Shown here piece by piece: positions 41,752 to 50,842 of a stretch of DNA of 64,000 bases (positions are counted from its first letter, which is position 1; each line of letters starts with the position of its first letter). The translations under genes were made by a program, and so were the position numbers. The stretch comes from Marinobacter sp. JH2 (GTDB lineage Bacteria > Pseudomonadota > Gammaproteobacteria > Pseudomonadales > Oleiphilaceae), in assembly GCF_004353225.1 (NCBI RefSeq), contig NZ_CP037934.1:2542001-2606000 (forward strand). The letters run 5' to 3'. A model generated the notes under the pieces. The model ran no database searches. It was not told the DNA's origin and saw only the letters and a program-made list of their open reading frames with translations.

Positions 41752-42807
41752 TCAGTCCACCAAACCGTTAGCGCGAGGTTCGTTTACGGAAGGCAGGGTG
41801 TCCATAGGCCAACGAGGCACCGAGACAATCCTCTCGCCGTCTTTCTGTCCCTGCCTCAAACGCTGCGCACCAGCATAAGCGATCATAGCGCCGTTATCGG
41901 TACAGAATTCCGGGCGTGCGTAGAACACCGAACCGCCCAGTTTTGCTGTCATTTTCTCAAGCCCGGCGCGCAAACGCTTGTTTGCACTCACACCACCGGC
42001 GATGACCAAGCGCTTGCAGCCGGTTTGCTCCAATGCCCGGCGACACTTAATGGTCAGGGTATCGACTACCGCAGCTTCAAAGGCCAAGGCAATGTCTGCC
42101 CTTACCTGCTCATCCAACTCACCCGCGTCTTTCGCTGCATTCACGGTGTTTAAGGTAAAAGTCTTCAGGCCACTAAAACTAAAATCCAAACCGGGGCGAT
42201 CCGTCATCGGACGGGGGAAGCGATAACGCCCGTCTCGACCGTGTTCGGCCAACGCGGCCACTCTTGGGCCACCAGGGTAATCCAAACCCAGCATTTTCGC
42301 GGCCTTGTCGAAGGCTTCGCCCGCCGCGTCATCCACCGACTCGCCCAACATCTCGTACTCACCAATCGCATCTACTCGCACCAATTGGGTGTGGCCACCC
42401 GACACCAGTAAAGCTACGAAAGGAAAAGCCGGGGGATTGTCTTCGAGCATCGGGGCTAACAAATGCCCTTCCATGTGGTGCACTCCGAGTACCGGAATAT
42501 CCAGTGCATAACCCAAGGCGTGGGCCACCGAGCCACCCACCATCAACGCCCCCACAAGACCGGGGCCCGCCGTGTACGCAATTCCCTCTATATCAGTTCG
42601 GGACATGCCCGCATCCGCCAAAACCTGATCACACAATGGCAGCAGCTTGCGCACATGGTCGCGAGATGCCAACTCCGGCACCACGCCGCCATAGTCAGCG
42701 TGCACCTCTACTTGGCTAAACAAGGCATGGGCCAGCAGGCCGCGCTCATCGTCCAGCAAGGCAACGCCAGTCTCATCACAAGAAGTTTCAATACCAAGAA
42801 TCAGCAT
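41752..42807 (-). CDS. tsaD: tRNA N6-threonylcarbamoyltransferase subunit TsaD
   Basis: TsaD completes the t6A37 modification of ANN-decoding tRNAs. The 351 residues show [14 protein letters not shown], the metal-binding [16 protein letters not shown] and [12 protein letters not shown]. Length is typical. It is divergent from rpsU, a conserved gammaproteobacterial arrangement. Confidence 0.97.
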   Translation of the reverse strand: MLILGIETSCDETGVALLDDERGLLAHALFSQVEVHADYGGVVPELASRDHVRKLLPLCDQVLADAGMSRTDIEGIAYTAGPGLVGALMVGGSVAHALGYALDIPVLGVHHMEGHLLAPMLEDNPPAFPFVALLVSGGHTQLVRVDAIGEYEMLGESVDDAAGEAFDKAAKMLGLDYPGGPRVAALAEHGRDGRYRFPRPMTDRPGLDFSFSGLKTFTLNTVNAAKDAGELDEQVRADIALAFEAAVVDTLTIKCRRALEQTGCKRLVIAGGVSANKRLRAGLEKMTAKLGGSVFYARPEFCTDNGAMIAYAGAQRLRQGQKDGERIVSVPRWPMDTLPSVNEPRANGLVD

Positions 42808-42895
42808 AAATCAGGGCCGTGTCTGCGGGGTTGGAATGATCGGCCGTGATTTTATCAGAAAGCCGGTGGCTCCCGTCACTTTCGTTGAACAATGA

Positions 42896-42924
42896 TTGAC
42901 CTGAAGTGTCCCAGCCGTTATCAT
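42896..42924 (+). promoter_or_regulatory. Sigma70 promoter of the rpsU-dnaG-rpoD operon
   Basis: TTGACC (42896-42901), a 17-base spacer and TATCAT (42919-42924), about 117 bases upstream of the rpsU start in the tsaD-rpsU gap. Confidence 0.7.
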
Positions 42925-43041
42925 TGCCGCCCTTAATTATGCACTGGTCGAGTTATAACCAATCTGACCAGGGATCGAGCCGCGAGAATCTATTCCAGCG
43001 GAACAATTTGAAACCGAATCTATCAGGTAGGTGATTGTCGA

Positions 43042-43257
43042 ATGCCAGCTGTTAAACTGAAAGAGAACGAACCGTTTGACGTAGCACTGCGTCGCTTCAA
43101 GCGTTCATGCGAAAAAGCCGGTGTACTTTCTGAAGTACGTCGTCGTGAGCACTACGAAAAGCCGACGGCTGTTCGTAAGCGCAAAGCTGCTGCTGCCGTT
43201 AAGCGTCATCTCAAGAAGCTTCAGCGTGAACAGCGTAAGTTCGAGCGTCTGTACTGA
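43042..43257 (+). CDS. rpsU: 30S ribosomal protein S21
   Basis: S21 takes part in translation initiation on the small subunit. The 71-residue, highly basic protein reads [27 protein letters not shown] and ends in [14 protein letters not shown], the invariant gammaproteobacterial form. First gene of the macromolecular synthesis operon. Confidence 0.98.
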   Translation: MPAVKLKENEPFDVALRRFKRSCEKAGVLSEVRRREHYEKPTAVRKRKAAAAVKRHLKKLQREQRKFERLY

Positions 43258-43321
43258 GTTCAGACCGCTTCGACAGCAAGACTGATTGCCGGAACGGCTT
43301 TTCGCCTTATCTGGCAAACTG

Positions 43322-43357
43322 AAAATGCCGCCGAGGCCTGGCTTCGGCGGCATTTTT
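43322..43357 (+). terminator. Intrinsic terminator/attenuator between rpsU and dnaG
   Basis: A perfect 10-bp stem (ATGCCGCCGA / TCGGCGGCAT) with an 8-base loop and a TTTTT tail. In E. coli a terminator at the same place keeps dnaG much less expressed than rpsU. Confidence 0.88.
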
Positions 43358-43409
43358 GGCTATGGTGAATAACGTTTGTATCCGGCGTCCCGGATGAAGT
43401 GGAGCCACC

Positions 43410-45164
43410 ATGAGCGGACTGATCCCTCAACGCTTTGTTGAAGACCTTCTGGATCGAATTGATCTAGGAGAATTGATTGGATCACGCATCACTCTCAAGA
43501 AAGCCGGCGGTAACTACAAAGCCTGCTGCCCATTTCATGACGAGAAGACACCCTCGTTCAACGTTCGGCCCGACAAAGGCTTCTACCACTGCTTTGGCTG
43601 CGGCGCTCATGGCGATGCCATCAGTTTTATCCGCGAATTCGAAGGCCTTGGCTTTACAGAAGCCGTAGAAGAACTGGCGAAACGTGCTGGCATGGAAGTG
43701 CCTTACGACAAAGTCGCCAAACAGGAAATGCAGCAAGCCCGGACTTTGACCGACGCGCTGGATTTCGCTAGCAAATTTTATCACTCGGCGCTCACCAGCC
43801 AACAAGGCACTTACGCACAGGATTACCTGAATCAACGCGGTCTGAACGATGACATCATCGCACGTTATCAGATCGGCTTTGCACCAGGTACTGGCACCGC
43901 TTTGTATGACGCAGCACCGAGAGATCTGAAAAAGCCCTTGCTGGAAACCAAAACCGTTTCCGACAAGTACGGCAAACCAAGAGACCTGTTCCGCAACCGG
44001 GTGATGTTCCCGATTCGGAACACTCGCGGCAAAACCATCGCGTTTGGCGGCCGCACACTGGGCGACGATAAAGCCAAGTACATCAACTCGCCGGAATCAG
44101 ACGTATTCCATAAAAGTCGCGAGATTTACGGCCTACACGAAGCCCGGCAAGCCACACGCCAGCTGGATAAACTGCTGGTAGTAGAAGGCTACATGGATGT
44201 CATCGCACTGGCCCAGTACGGCATCGATTACGCCGTTGCAACACTGGGCACCGCGACCAACCAAGACAGTTTGACCGCCTTACTTCGGCAAGTACGGCAC
44301 ATTGTCTTTTGTTTTGACGGCGACCAGGCAGGCTTCCGAGCCGCTGATCGGGCCATGGAAAACGCACTGGAATTGATCGCCGACGGCCTGCACCTTCAGT
44401 TTTTGATGCTGCCCGAAGGCGAAGACCCGGACACACTCGTCCGAAAGGAAGGCGCAGACGCATTCCAAAAACGAATTGAAGGTGCGACACCGCTCTCGCG
44501 TTTTTTGTTTGATCGCCAGAGCGAAGGGTTGGATCTCGAACTCCCAGAACACCGGGGTGAGCTCAGAGCCAGAGCCGAACAACTGTTGAACAAAATGCCC
44601 CGCTGCACACTGCGGGACGCTATGTGGCACGAAATGCTGCGGTTATGCGGCGGCCGCAATCAGTGGCAGAGCCGCCAGCAAAACAGTAAAAACTACAAAG
44701 CAAAAGGCTGGCGCGGAGAACGCCAGCACCGCCCAACCGAAGAGCGGGTGGACGTAAAGCTCAGTAAAGACAGTACATTGTGTTTAGCCTTGCTGGAAGC
44801 GCCTGAGCTGGCCACTGAAATCAAGGCACAAGCCGACGGCACACGGCAACTGGAGCAAGCGGGACGATTTGCCCGCTGGATTCTGGATAAAAACATTCAA
44901 ACCCGCAAAGAACTGATTGCGGAGTTAGCGACAGAAAAACAGGCCCGCGACAGGTTTTACAACCTGTTCGACGGACTGGAGCACATCCCGGCACGGGAGA
45001 GCACACTGGCAGCAGCCAGAGAGCTACTTAGCCCGAACGAAGAAGCCGCGCGCCAGCAAAGACTGGCAACATTGCTCCGGAACTTGGCCAAGCTCAACCC
45101 GGAACAACGGGAAGAGCTACGAACGCTCAGCGCGGGTACGTTAAACCCGAAAGCAGAGCATTGA
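43410..45164 (+). CDS. dnaG: DNA primase
   Basis: DnaG makes RNA primers for replication. The 584 residues have the N-terminal CHC2 zinc finger (CPFHDEKTPSF then CFGCGAHG, about 40-65). The TOPRIM domain carries VVEGYMDVIAL and DGDQAG (about 260-315), followed by the C-terminal helicase-binding domain. Slightly shorter at the C-terminus than some homologues, but motifs are complete. Middle gene of the rpsU-dnaG-rpoD operon. Confidence 0.97.
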   Translation: MSGLIPQRFVEDLLDRIDLGELIGSRITLKKAGGNYKACCPFHDEKTPSFNVRPDKGFYHCFGCGAHGDAISFIREFEGLGFTEAVEELAKRAGMEVPYDKVAKQEMQQARTLTDALDFASKFYHSALTSQQGTYAQDYLNQRGLNDDIIARYQIGFAPGTGTALYDAAPRDLKKPLLETKTVSDKYGKPRDLFRNRVMFPIRNTRGKTIAFGGRTLGDDKAKYINSPESDVFHKSREIYGLHEARQATRQLDKLLVVEGYMDVIALAQYGIDYAVATLGTATNQDSLTALLRQVRHIVFCFDGDQAGFRAADRAMENALELIADGLHLQFLMLPEGEDPDTLVRKEGADAFQKRIEGATPLSRFLFDRQSEGLDLELPEHRGELRARAEQLLNKMPRCTLRDAMWHEMLRLCGGRNQWQSRQQNSKNYKAKGWRGERQHRPTEERVDVKLSKDSTLCLALLEAPELATEIKAQADGTRQLEQAGRFARWILDKNIQTRKELIAELATEKQARDRFYNLFDGLEHIPARESTLAAARELLSPNEEAARQQRLATLLRNLAKLNPEQREELRTLSAGTLNPKAEH

Positions 45165-45205
45165 GCACTTGAAACTTATGCCATTGATCACCATCTAACC
45201 GTTCA

Positions 45206-45235
45206 TTGGCAGACCAGATAAGCGACAGCTATAAT
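45206..45235 (+). promoter_or_regulatory. Internal promoter candidate for rpoD
   Basis: TTGGCA (45206-45211), an 18-base spacer and a consensus TATAAT (45230-45235) lie 47 bases before the rpoD start, so rpoD may be transcribed apart from rpsU-dnaG. Confidence 0.55.
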
Positions 45236-45282
45236 GGCTGTTTAACTTTTTTCCTCTTTAAAAGCGAGTTCACAGGGTGTCT

Positions 45283-47127
45283 ATGTCAGGCAATTCGCAG
45301 AAATCACGTTTAAAAGACCTCATCGCTCGAGGCAAAGAACAAGGTTACCTGACTTACGCCGAGGTAAACGACCACCTGCCGGAAGATATTGCAGATCCGG
45401 ATCAGGTTGAAGATATTATCCGGATGATCAACGACATGGGTATCCAGGTGTGTGAAGAAACACCCGATGCCGATACCCTGTTGATGACCGAAGGTGACTC
45501 CACAGCCGACGAAGCCGCTGCCGCCGAAGCTGCCGCCGCTCTGGCTGCCGTAGAAACCGACGCTGGCCGCACCACGGACCCCGTTCGTATGTACATGCGC
45601 GAAATGGGTACCGTTGAGCTGCTGACCCGTGAAGGCGAAATCGTTATCGCCAAGCGGATCGAAGAAGGCATTCGTGATGTCATGGCTGCTGTTGCCCACT
45701 TCCCGGGCACGGCTGGCACAGTGATTCAGGCCTACGACCGCATCATTGAAAACGAAGGCCGTATCAGCGACATCGTTACCGGGTTCCTGGATCCCGACGA
45801 TGCCGAGCCGTTCATGGGCGAAGAAGTCGTTGAAGAAACCAAAACCGAAAGCAACGATGCTGAGGATGCGGAGGACGACGACGAAGAAGAAGAGAAGGAA
45901 AGCGGTCCGGATCCCGAAGAGACTCGCCTTCGCTTTGAGCTGCTGAAAGAAAAGTTGGAAGCGGCGAACGCAGCACTGGCGAAGCATGGTCGCGGCCACA
46001 AGAAAACCCAGGAAGCTCTGAACGAGCTGGGTGCCGTATTTGCACCGTTCAAACTGGGCAACAAAGCCTTCGAAGAGCTGGTCAACGTAGTTCGCTCCAC
46101 CAACGATCTGGTACGCGAGAACGAACGCACCATCATGCAAATCTGCATTCGCGAAAGCAAAATGCCCCGCAAAGACTTCATCAAAGAGTTCCCGGGCAAC
46201 GAAGTAAACCTGGATTGGGCTCCGAAGATTGCCAAGAGCAAAAAACCTTACGCTGCGGCTATCGCTGAGCGTTTGGATGAGATCGTCCGTTTGCAGAAAC
46301 GCATCCACAACGTACAAGTGGAAGTGGACCTGGACGTTGTCGATATCAAAGAGATCAACCGTCGCGTCTCTATCGGTGAAGCGAAAGCCCGCCGGGCCAA
46401 GAAAGAAATGGTAGAAGCGAACTTGCGTCTGGTTATCTCTATCGCCAAGAAGTACACCAACCGTGGCTTGCAGTTCCTCGACCTGATCCAGGAAGGCAAC
46501 ATCGGCTTGATGAAAGCGGTCGACAAGTTCGAATACCGTCGTGGCTACAAGTTCTCGACCTATGCGACTTGGTGGATTCGTCAGGCCATCACCCGCTCTA
46601 TTGCGGATCAGGCGCGCACCATCCGTATTCCGGTGCACATGATTGAGACCATCAACAAACTCAACCGCATTTCCCGTCAGATGCTGCAGGAAATGGGCCG
46701 CGAGCCTACACCTGAAGAATTGGGCGAGCGCATGGAAATGCCGGAAGAGAAGATCCGCAAGGTATTGAAGATTGCCAAAGAGCCGATCTCCATGGAAACA
46801 CCGATCGGGGATGATGAAGACAGCCATCTGGGCGATTTCATCGAAGACATTCAGGCCCTGTCGCCGGTGGACTCCGCCACCGCTGAAGGCCTGCGTGAAG
46901 CCACTCGCTCTGTGCTATCCGGCCTGACGGCTCGAGAATCTAAAGTACTGCGCATGCGTTTCGGTATCGAAATGAACACCGACCACACCCTTGAGGAAGT
47001 AGGTAAACAGTTCGATGTAACCCGTGAGCGTATTCGTCAGATCGAAGCCAAGGCTCTGCGCAAACTGCGTCATCCTTCCCGTTCCGATCACCTGCGTGGC
47101 TTTATTGACGACCAAGGCAACGCATAA
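45283..47127 (+). CDS. rpoD: RNA polymerase sigma factor RpoD (sigma70)
   Basis: The housekeeping sigma factor. The 614 residues have region 1.1 at the N-terminus, region 1.2 ([22 protein letters not shown]), a non-conserved acidic insert (about 185-215, rich in Glu/Asp) and region 2 ([57 protein letters not shown]). Regions 3 and 4 follow, with the terminal helix-turn-helix [21 protein letters not shown] 45283 is preferred to GTG 45277 because AGGG lies 5 bases ahead of it and it gives the standard MSG start. Confidence 0.98.
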   Translation: MSGNSQKSRLKDLIARGKEQGYLTYAEVNDHLPEDIADPDQVEDIIRMINDMGIQVCEETPDADTLLMTEGDSTADEAAAAEAAAALAAVETDAGRTTDPVRMYMREMGTVELLTREGEIVIAKRIEEGIRDVMAAVAHFPGTAGTVIQAYDRIIENEGRISDIVTGFLDPDDAEPFMGEEVVEETKTESNDAEDAEDDDEEEEKESGPDPEETRLRFELLKEKLEAANAALAKHGRGHKKTQEALNELGAVFAPFKLGNKAFEELVNVVRSTNDLVRENERTIMQICIRESKMPRKDFIKEFPGNEVNLDWAPKIAKSKKPYAAAIAERLDEIVRLQKRIHNVQVEVDLDVVDIKEINRRVSIGEAKARRAKKEMVEANLRLVISIAKKYTNRGLQFLDLIQEGNIGLMKAVDKFEYRRGYKFSTYATWWIRQAITRSIADQARTIRIPVHMIETINKLNRISRQMLQEMGREPTPEELGERMEMPEEKIRKVLKIAKEPISMETPIGDDEDSHLGDFIEDIQALSPVDSATAEGLREATRSVLSGLTARESKVLRMRFGIEMNTDHTLEEVGKQFDVTRERIRQIEAKALRKLRHPSRSDHLRGFIDDQGNA

Positions 47128-47145
47128 AACCGAAAACACAGTAGC

Positions 47146-47183
47146 GGGCGCCAACCCTCATGGGTATAATGGCGCCCCCTTTT
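47146..47183 (+). terminator. Compound hairpin after rpoD overlapping the tRNA promoter
   Basis: GGGCGCC (47146-47152) pairs with GGCGCCC (47171-47177); inside it ACCC/GGGT can form a second stem, and CCTTTTGTT follows. This has the shape of the rpoD terminator. The same segment includes TATAAT (47165-47170), 20 bases before the tRNA, which may be that tRNA's -10 although no -35 is evident. Confidence 0.55.
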
Positions 47184-47189
47184 GTTATC

Positions 47190-47266
47190 GGGCCTATAGC
47201 TCAGTTGGTTAGAGCAGAGGACTCATAATCCTTTGGTCCCTGGTTCGAGTCCAGGTGGGCCCACCA
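47190..47266 (+). tRNA. tRNA with CAT anticodon, probably tRNA-Ile2 (lysidine type)
   Basis: A 77-base cloverleaf with anticodon loop CTCATAA and an encoded CCA. The acceptor has C4-G69 and C5-G68, and the anticodon stem resembles E. coli ileX more than metT (GACTCATAATC, then TTGGTC), which fits TilS recognition and decoding of AUA. Automated calls often label this gene tRNA-Met; elongator Met is the alternative. Confidence 0.85.
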
Positions 47267-47282
47267 TAAGATTCAATGACTT

Positions 47283-47305
47283 AACCCGCCTCGCTGCGGG
47301 TTTTG
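47283..47305 (+). terminator. Terminator after the CAT tRNA
   Basis: CCCGC / GCGGG with a short loop, followed by TTTTG, 18 bases past the tRNA end. Confidence 0.7.
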
Positions 47306-47496
47306 TTGTTTCTGGGCCATGACAAGGGATACTCTTGAGACATCGCCCCAACGATTAGCATCGGACCTCTCTCAGCATAACGTGACCGCGTAAAAACAGG
47401 CCATATTGGCCGCCACCTCTTATATATTAGTTCATGTTCTTCTATAGTTTGGCGGGTGCCTCGACAACGTTGTACAGGCCCCCAAAGGACAACTTG

Positions 47497-48642
47497 ATGA
47501 CATCAAAGGCAGTTCACCTTAGCGATAGCTCTGATTCGTTTCTCCAAAACGAGACTGAGTTAATTCAATGCCTTTATGATTCACTTGAACACCAAGCTGG
47601 TTTTCACGGGTTCCTTTCACTGCTCGTCGATTCTGTCGGTGGTTGTGCAGCACAACTCTCGTTTATCCGCCGGACTCCCCGAGCTATTGAACATATTTGG
47701 CATGCTGGGTTATCAGACGAATTCTTAACCTGGTATCTCGATAACAACATGATCGAGCACGATGCCGTTACCAATCACGCTATTACTCAGGAAGCCGGCA
47801 ATTTCAGCTCGGCATTACCACTGCTACTCGATGGACCGCCCGGGGATGAATACAGCCGATGGGAATCTGACCAAAACATGCTTGATTCAGCGTGGCTGGT
47901 TGTCGAAGCCAGCGACTCTCATATCACTTTATTGACCGTTCAGCGGACGTACGCCCAAGGTGGGTACCAGCCACGCGAAATTGCCGCCATGAACCGCCTG
48001 GTGCCGTTCATTAGACAAACGGTCGGTTTAGCAAAAAAGATTCACCAACACCCCGGGGCCGCTCAGACCCTAAGCGGCATTGCCGACCTCATTACCGAGC
48101 CCGCATTCATTCTGAATAACCGGGGGACACTCGTAACCTCTAACCCACGCGCCGAACAACTTCTGAAGCAGAAGCAATACATTAAGATTCGCCATTCACG
48201 CTTTAGCTTTGACACTAGCACTCTGCAAAATGCTTTTTTCAAAGCGATGGCACGGGCAGCCGCAGCTGTATGCACTGCTGATGCATACTTACCAGAAACT
48301 CTGATTATCAAACGACACGAGGCTCTGTCGCCATTGGTCATGACCATACGCCCTCTAGAACACAACGAAATACTCTCCGGTGGCGTACTGGTAACCATCG
48401 TTGACCTTAAAGCACGGGCACTCCCAAGTGCCGAAGAAATAGTGAAGTACTTCCCGCTTTCTGCAGCAGAAGGAAAACTTTGTGAAGGCCTAGTGGCCGG
48501 GTTAAGCCTGAAAGATATCGCCGAACATCACCATAAAAGTGAAGCAACCGTTCGAAGCTATTTGAAACAGGTCTTTCAAAAAACCGGATACAACCGGCAA
48601 GGCCAGTTGATTAGCGCAATACTTTTATCAATTTTGCGTTGA
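47497..48642 (+). CDS. LuxR-family transcriptional regulator
   Basis: A 381-residue protein whose C-terminal part (about 310-378) is a LuxR/GerE helix-turn-helix: LSAAEGKLCEGLVAGLSLKDIAEHHHKSEATVRSYLKQVFQKTG. The N-terminal 300 residues are not recognisable in detail; a PAS-like segment is possible (about 190-290, PAFILNNRGTLVTSNPRAEQLL). There is no receiver domain and no autoinducer-binding signature. ATG 47497 with AAAGGA upstream is preferred to a start 21 codons earlier. It is followed by the lipoprotein and FadL-like genes, which it may control. Confidence 0.8.
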   Translation: MTSKAVHLSDSSDSFLQNETELIQCLYDSLEHQAGFHGFLSLLVDSVGGCAAQLSFIRRTPRAIEHIWHAGLSDEFLTWYLDNNMIEHDAVTNHAITQEAGNFSSALPLLLDGPPGDEYSRWESDQNMLDSAWLVVEASDSHITLLTVQRTYAQGGYQPREIAAMNRLVPFIRQTVGLAKKIHQHPGAAQTLSGIADLITEPAFILNNRGTLVTSNPRAEQLLKQKQYIKIRHSRFSFDTSTLQNAFFKAMARAAAAVCTADAYLPETLIIKRHEALSPLVMTIRPLEHNEILSGGVLVTIVDLKARALPSAEEIVKYFPLSAAEGKLCEGLVAGLSLKDIAEHHHKSEATVRSYLKQVFQKTGYNRQGQLISAILLSILR

Positions 48643-48704
48643 TGCGCAGAACACACTTTCGTTTCTTATCAAAACTATAAAGCCCATTAGAGTCACTTTT
48701 AATT

Positions 48705-48720
48705 ACCCTCATATGAGGGT
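48705..48720. promoter_or_regulatory. Perfect 16-bp palindrome, candidate operator
   Basis: ACCCTCATATGAGGGT is its own reverse complement. It lies 62 bases after the LuxR-type gene and 81 bases before the next start codon, in the region expected to hold the lipoprotein gene's promoter. It could be the regulator's site; no second copy was noticed in the window. Confidence 0.5.
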
Positions 48721-48801
48721 GGTTTGCTTCAGGACACCTTGCGTAAGCTATTGATTGCTCGCCTCTTCGGTTTAACGGATTTCCATTTGGAGCTGCAATC
48801 A

Positions 48802-50562
48802 ATGACGACACTTACTCGCTTGTACAAGGCGCACTCTCTCGTGGCCTTGCTGTTTCTAGCTATAACCCTAACCGCTTGCGGTGGTGGTGGTGGTGGTGGT
48901 GATTCTTCCGGAGGCAGCTCAGACACAGGAGCCAACGGGTATAATTGGCCTGATGATCCTAAAAACCTTCAAATTGAGATGACGGTTAAGTCTTCATCCG
49001 GCAGCGGAACGAATGTAGGCAAAATGGTTTTGTTTATGGCGCCGTCATCCACAGAGGCCTCAGGCTACGGACCCGCCGGATTTAATACCCGTGACCGTCG
49101 AAGGTTCAGCGGCAACGACTTTAACAGCTACAGCTGGAAGCCCAAGGGCAGCTCTCAATATGAGATCACACTTAATTACGCCACTGGCGTTACAGACACG
49201 TTCCTACTGACTCCTCGCACAGCCGACTCAGGTACCTATGCGGCCACGACGAGCTCCGGCGAAGGAAACGCTGGCACTTACAAAATAATCGGCATGCCGC
49301 TGAGTGACGGCCCAATGATTACGCCGGGATCTGATCCCAAAGTTGCAGCATTCCCGGGGAAACTGGATAAAAACCAAATTCTTAATAATCAGTTCGCAAG
49401 CAATACCAACATTGACTGGATTTATGATACCCAACCCGGAAATCCAAAATTCTACATGTACAGCGCGACAGGCGGGGCAAGTGGCGAAGATGGCCTCTAT
49501 TTAGGCCGGATCAATTCTGCGGGTGTAGCTATCGACCAAGTGAAGATCGACGATGCGGACCTTGCGTCGGCCGGGCTGGATAACACTGAGGCCAAAAGCC
49601 TCTGGGGCAGCTCGGCGCAAAAACCGTACAGCGCCGTAGAAGGAATGCAACGAATCCGCTATAACCAAACGAGTGGTGAATATACGCTGAGCGGCGGCGG
49701 ACTTGGCTTTCGAAGCAACGGAACGGTCGCTATGTACACGGCAGACTCATCCGGAATTCAACAAGCAGCCTCCCGAACCCTCGAGCGAAAGACATCCAGT
49801 TTTCTCGCAGCAGACATGATATTCAAGACCACCTCAGGGGCTCTGACACTGCAAGATGGGAACGGTTTTGATCTTTGCTCAGCAAACATGGCGCCGGCTG
49901 GATCAAACCGGTATATGGCGCTTAACTACAGCGGAGCAGGTTCAAGCTGGTGGGCGCGTATCGCTTCAGCTAAGGAAGAGGGAACGGTGATTGTTGGGGA
50001 TGATGGTTTTATCTACTCCTTTACATTCAGTGGCAATGCGGGGCTGGTGAGTAAAATAAGCTCGTCTTGTGCGGTTAGCTGGACTACACCCATCAACGTT
50101 CTGCGTGACACCAATGAAATAGTTGCGTCGAGCCTTTTCCGTAAGCTTGGCGACCAGCTTTACTTCAGCATCCACGATAATATCGTCAACGGATCTGACG
50201 CAATCACCCGTTACAGCGTTTATCGCGTAGACACCAACAGCGGAAATGTAACCGCGCTTATTGATCAACGCTGGCGTTATGGCCAGGACGTACGCTCTGA
50301 TATTTTCGACATAGCACTAGATGCGCAAGGCCGGTTGCTGGTCGTGACCGCGAGCGCACTGCAGCGGCGTGACCCTGAAACATTTGAAGTGCTATGGTCT
50401 GTCGATGTCGAAGGCCCGGGCGGATTCCCAGCTGAGCTTACCAGCAGTTCAGTTTCACTAGCGCCGCTAACAGCTTTGGATGATGGCTCAGTTGAAGTGG
50501 CTTCGAAGTACGTCATCAGTGCCGCCAAATTAACAGAATTTGATACCACCGTAGGTCTTTAG
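48802..50562 (+). CDS. Predicted surface lipoprotein of unknown function
   Basis: A 586-residue protein with a signal peptide ending in LTAC (C27, lipobox). Seven glycines follow from a GGT repeat, then a Ser/Gly linker. The rest is beta-rich with no family I recognise; the last third (VGDDGFIYSFTFSGNAGLVSKIS and similar) hints at propeller-like repeats. ATG 48802 has GGAG upstream; the in-frame start at 48724 adds a segment ahead of the signal peptide and is rejected. It lies between the LuxR-type gene and the FadL-like gene. Confidence 0.7.
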   Translation: MTTLTRLYKAHSLVALLFLAITLTACGGGGGGGDSSGGSSDTGANGYNWPDDPKNLQIEMTVKSSSGSGTNVGKMVLFMAPSSTEASGYGPAGFNTRDRRRFSGNDFNSYSWKPKGSSQYEITLNYATGVTDTFLLTPRTADSGTYAATTSSGEGNAGTYKIIGMPLSDGPMITPGSDPKVAAFPGKLDKNQILNNQFASNTNIDWIYDTQPGNPKFYMYSATGGASGEDGLYLGRINSAGVAIDQVKIDDADLASAGLDNTEAKSLWGSSAQKPYSAVEGMQRIRYNQTSGEYTLSGGGLGFRSNGTVAMYTADSSGIQQAASRTLERKTSSFLAADMIFKTTSGALTLQDGNGFDLCSANMAPAGSNRYMALNYSGAGSSWWARIASAKEEGTVIVGDDGFIYSFTFSGNAGLVSKISSSCAVSWTTPINVLRDTNEIVASSLFRKLGDQLYFSIHDNIVNGSDAITRYSVYRVDTNSGNVTALIDQRWRYGQDVRSDIFDIALDAQGRLLVVTASALQRRDPETFEVLWSVDVEGPGGFPAELTSSSVSLAPLTALDDGSVEVASKYVISAAKLTEFDTTVGL

Positions 50563-50567
50563 AAAAC

Positions 50568-50593
50568 CGGGGGCTGGCAATCGCTAGCCCCCG
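50568..50593 (+). terminator. Hairpin after the lipoprotein gene
   Basis: CGGGGGCT / AGCCCCCG, extendable by three inner pairs to about 11 bp, starts 6 bases past the stop. There is no T-run, so it may be a weak or Rho-assisted terminator, or an mRNA-stabilising structure. Confidence 0.45.
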
Positions 50594-50810
50594 CCACATC
50601 GCACTCTTCCCCGATACATTCCGCAACAAAAACGACACACTCTGTCGCCTTTATCATCTACACAGACCCTGTGGTTAACACGCATACTGTGAGCACGTGG
50701 TATTACAGACATAACATACTGTCAAAAATGCCAACGTCCTAAAGTGACAAGTACCATAAACTGCAAGCTGAACAATCGTACCAGTCTCCTTGCGCACTCG
50801 CCGGGGCTGT

Positions 50811-50825
50811 ATACAACAACAAAGA
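50811..50825 (+). promoter_or_regulatory. CA motif ahead of the FadL-like gene, possible Hfq/Crc site
   Basis: AACAACAAAG (50815-50824) fits AAnAAnAA and sits 18-28 bases before ATG 50843, next to the ribosome site CGGAG. In Pseudomonas, Hfq with Crc binds such motifs near start codons and blocks translation. Confidence 0.45.
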
Positions 50826-50842
50826 GCGAACGGAGTGTATAA

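Noticed and set aside
45310..46827. 505-codon minus-strand frame opposite rpoD
   Set aside because: Shadow of rpoD. Its Phe/His-rich composition is what reversed Glu/Lys codons give.
47190..47266. Plain elongator tRNA-Met call
   Set aside because: The C4-G69 and C5-G68 pairs and the ileX-like anticodon stem favour lysidine-modified tRNA-Ile2, though Met is not excluded.
47399..47411. Short palindrome GGCCATATTGGCC upstream of the LuxR-type gene
   Set aside because: Arms of only five bases around a 3-base centre; such repeats are common by chance and no second copy supports it.
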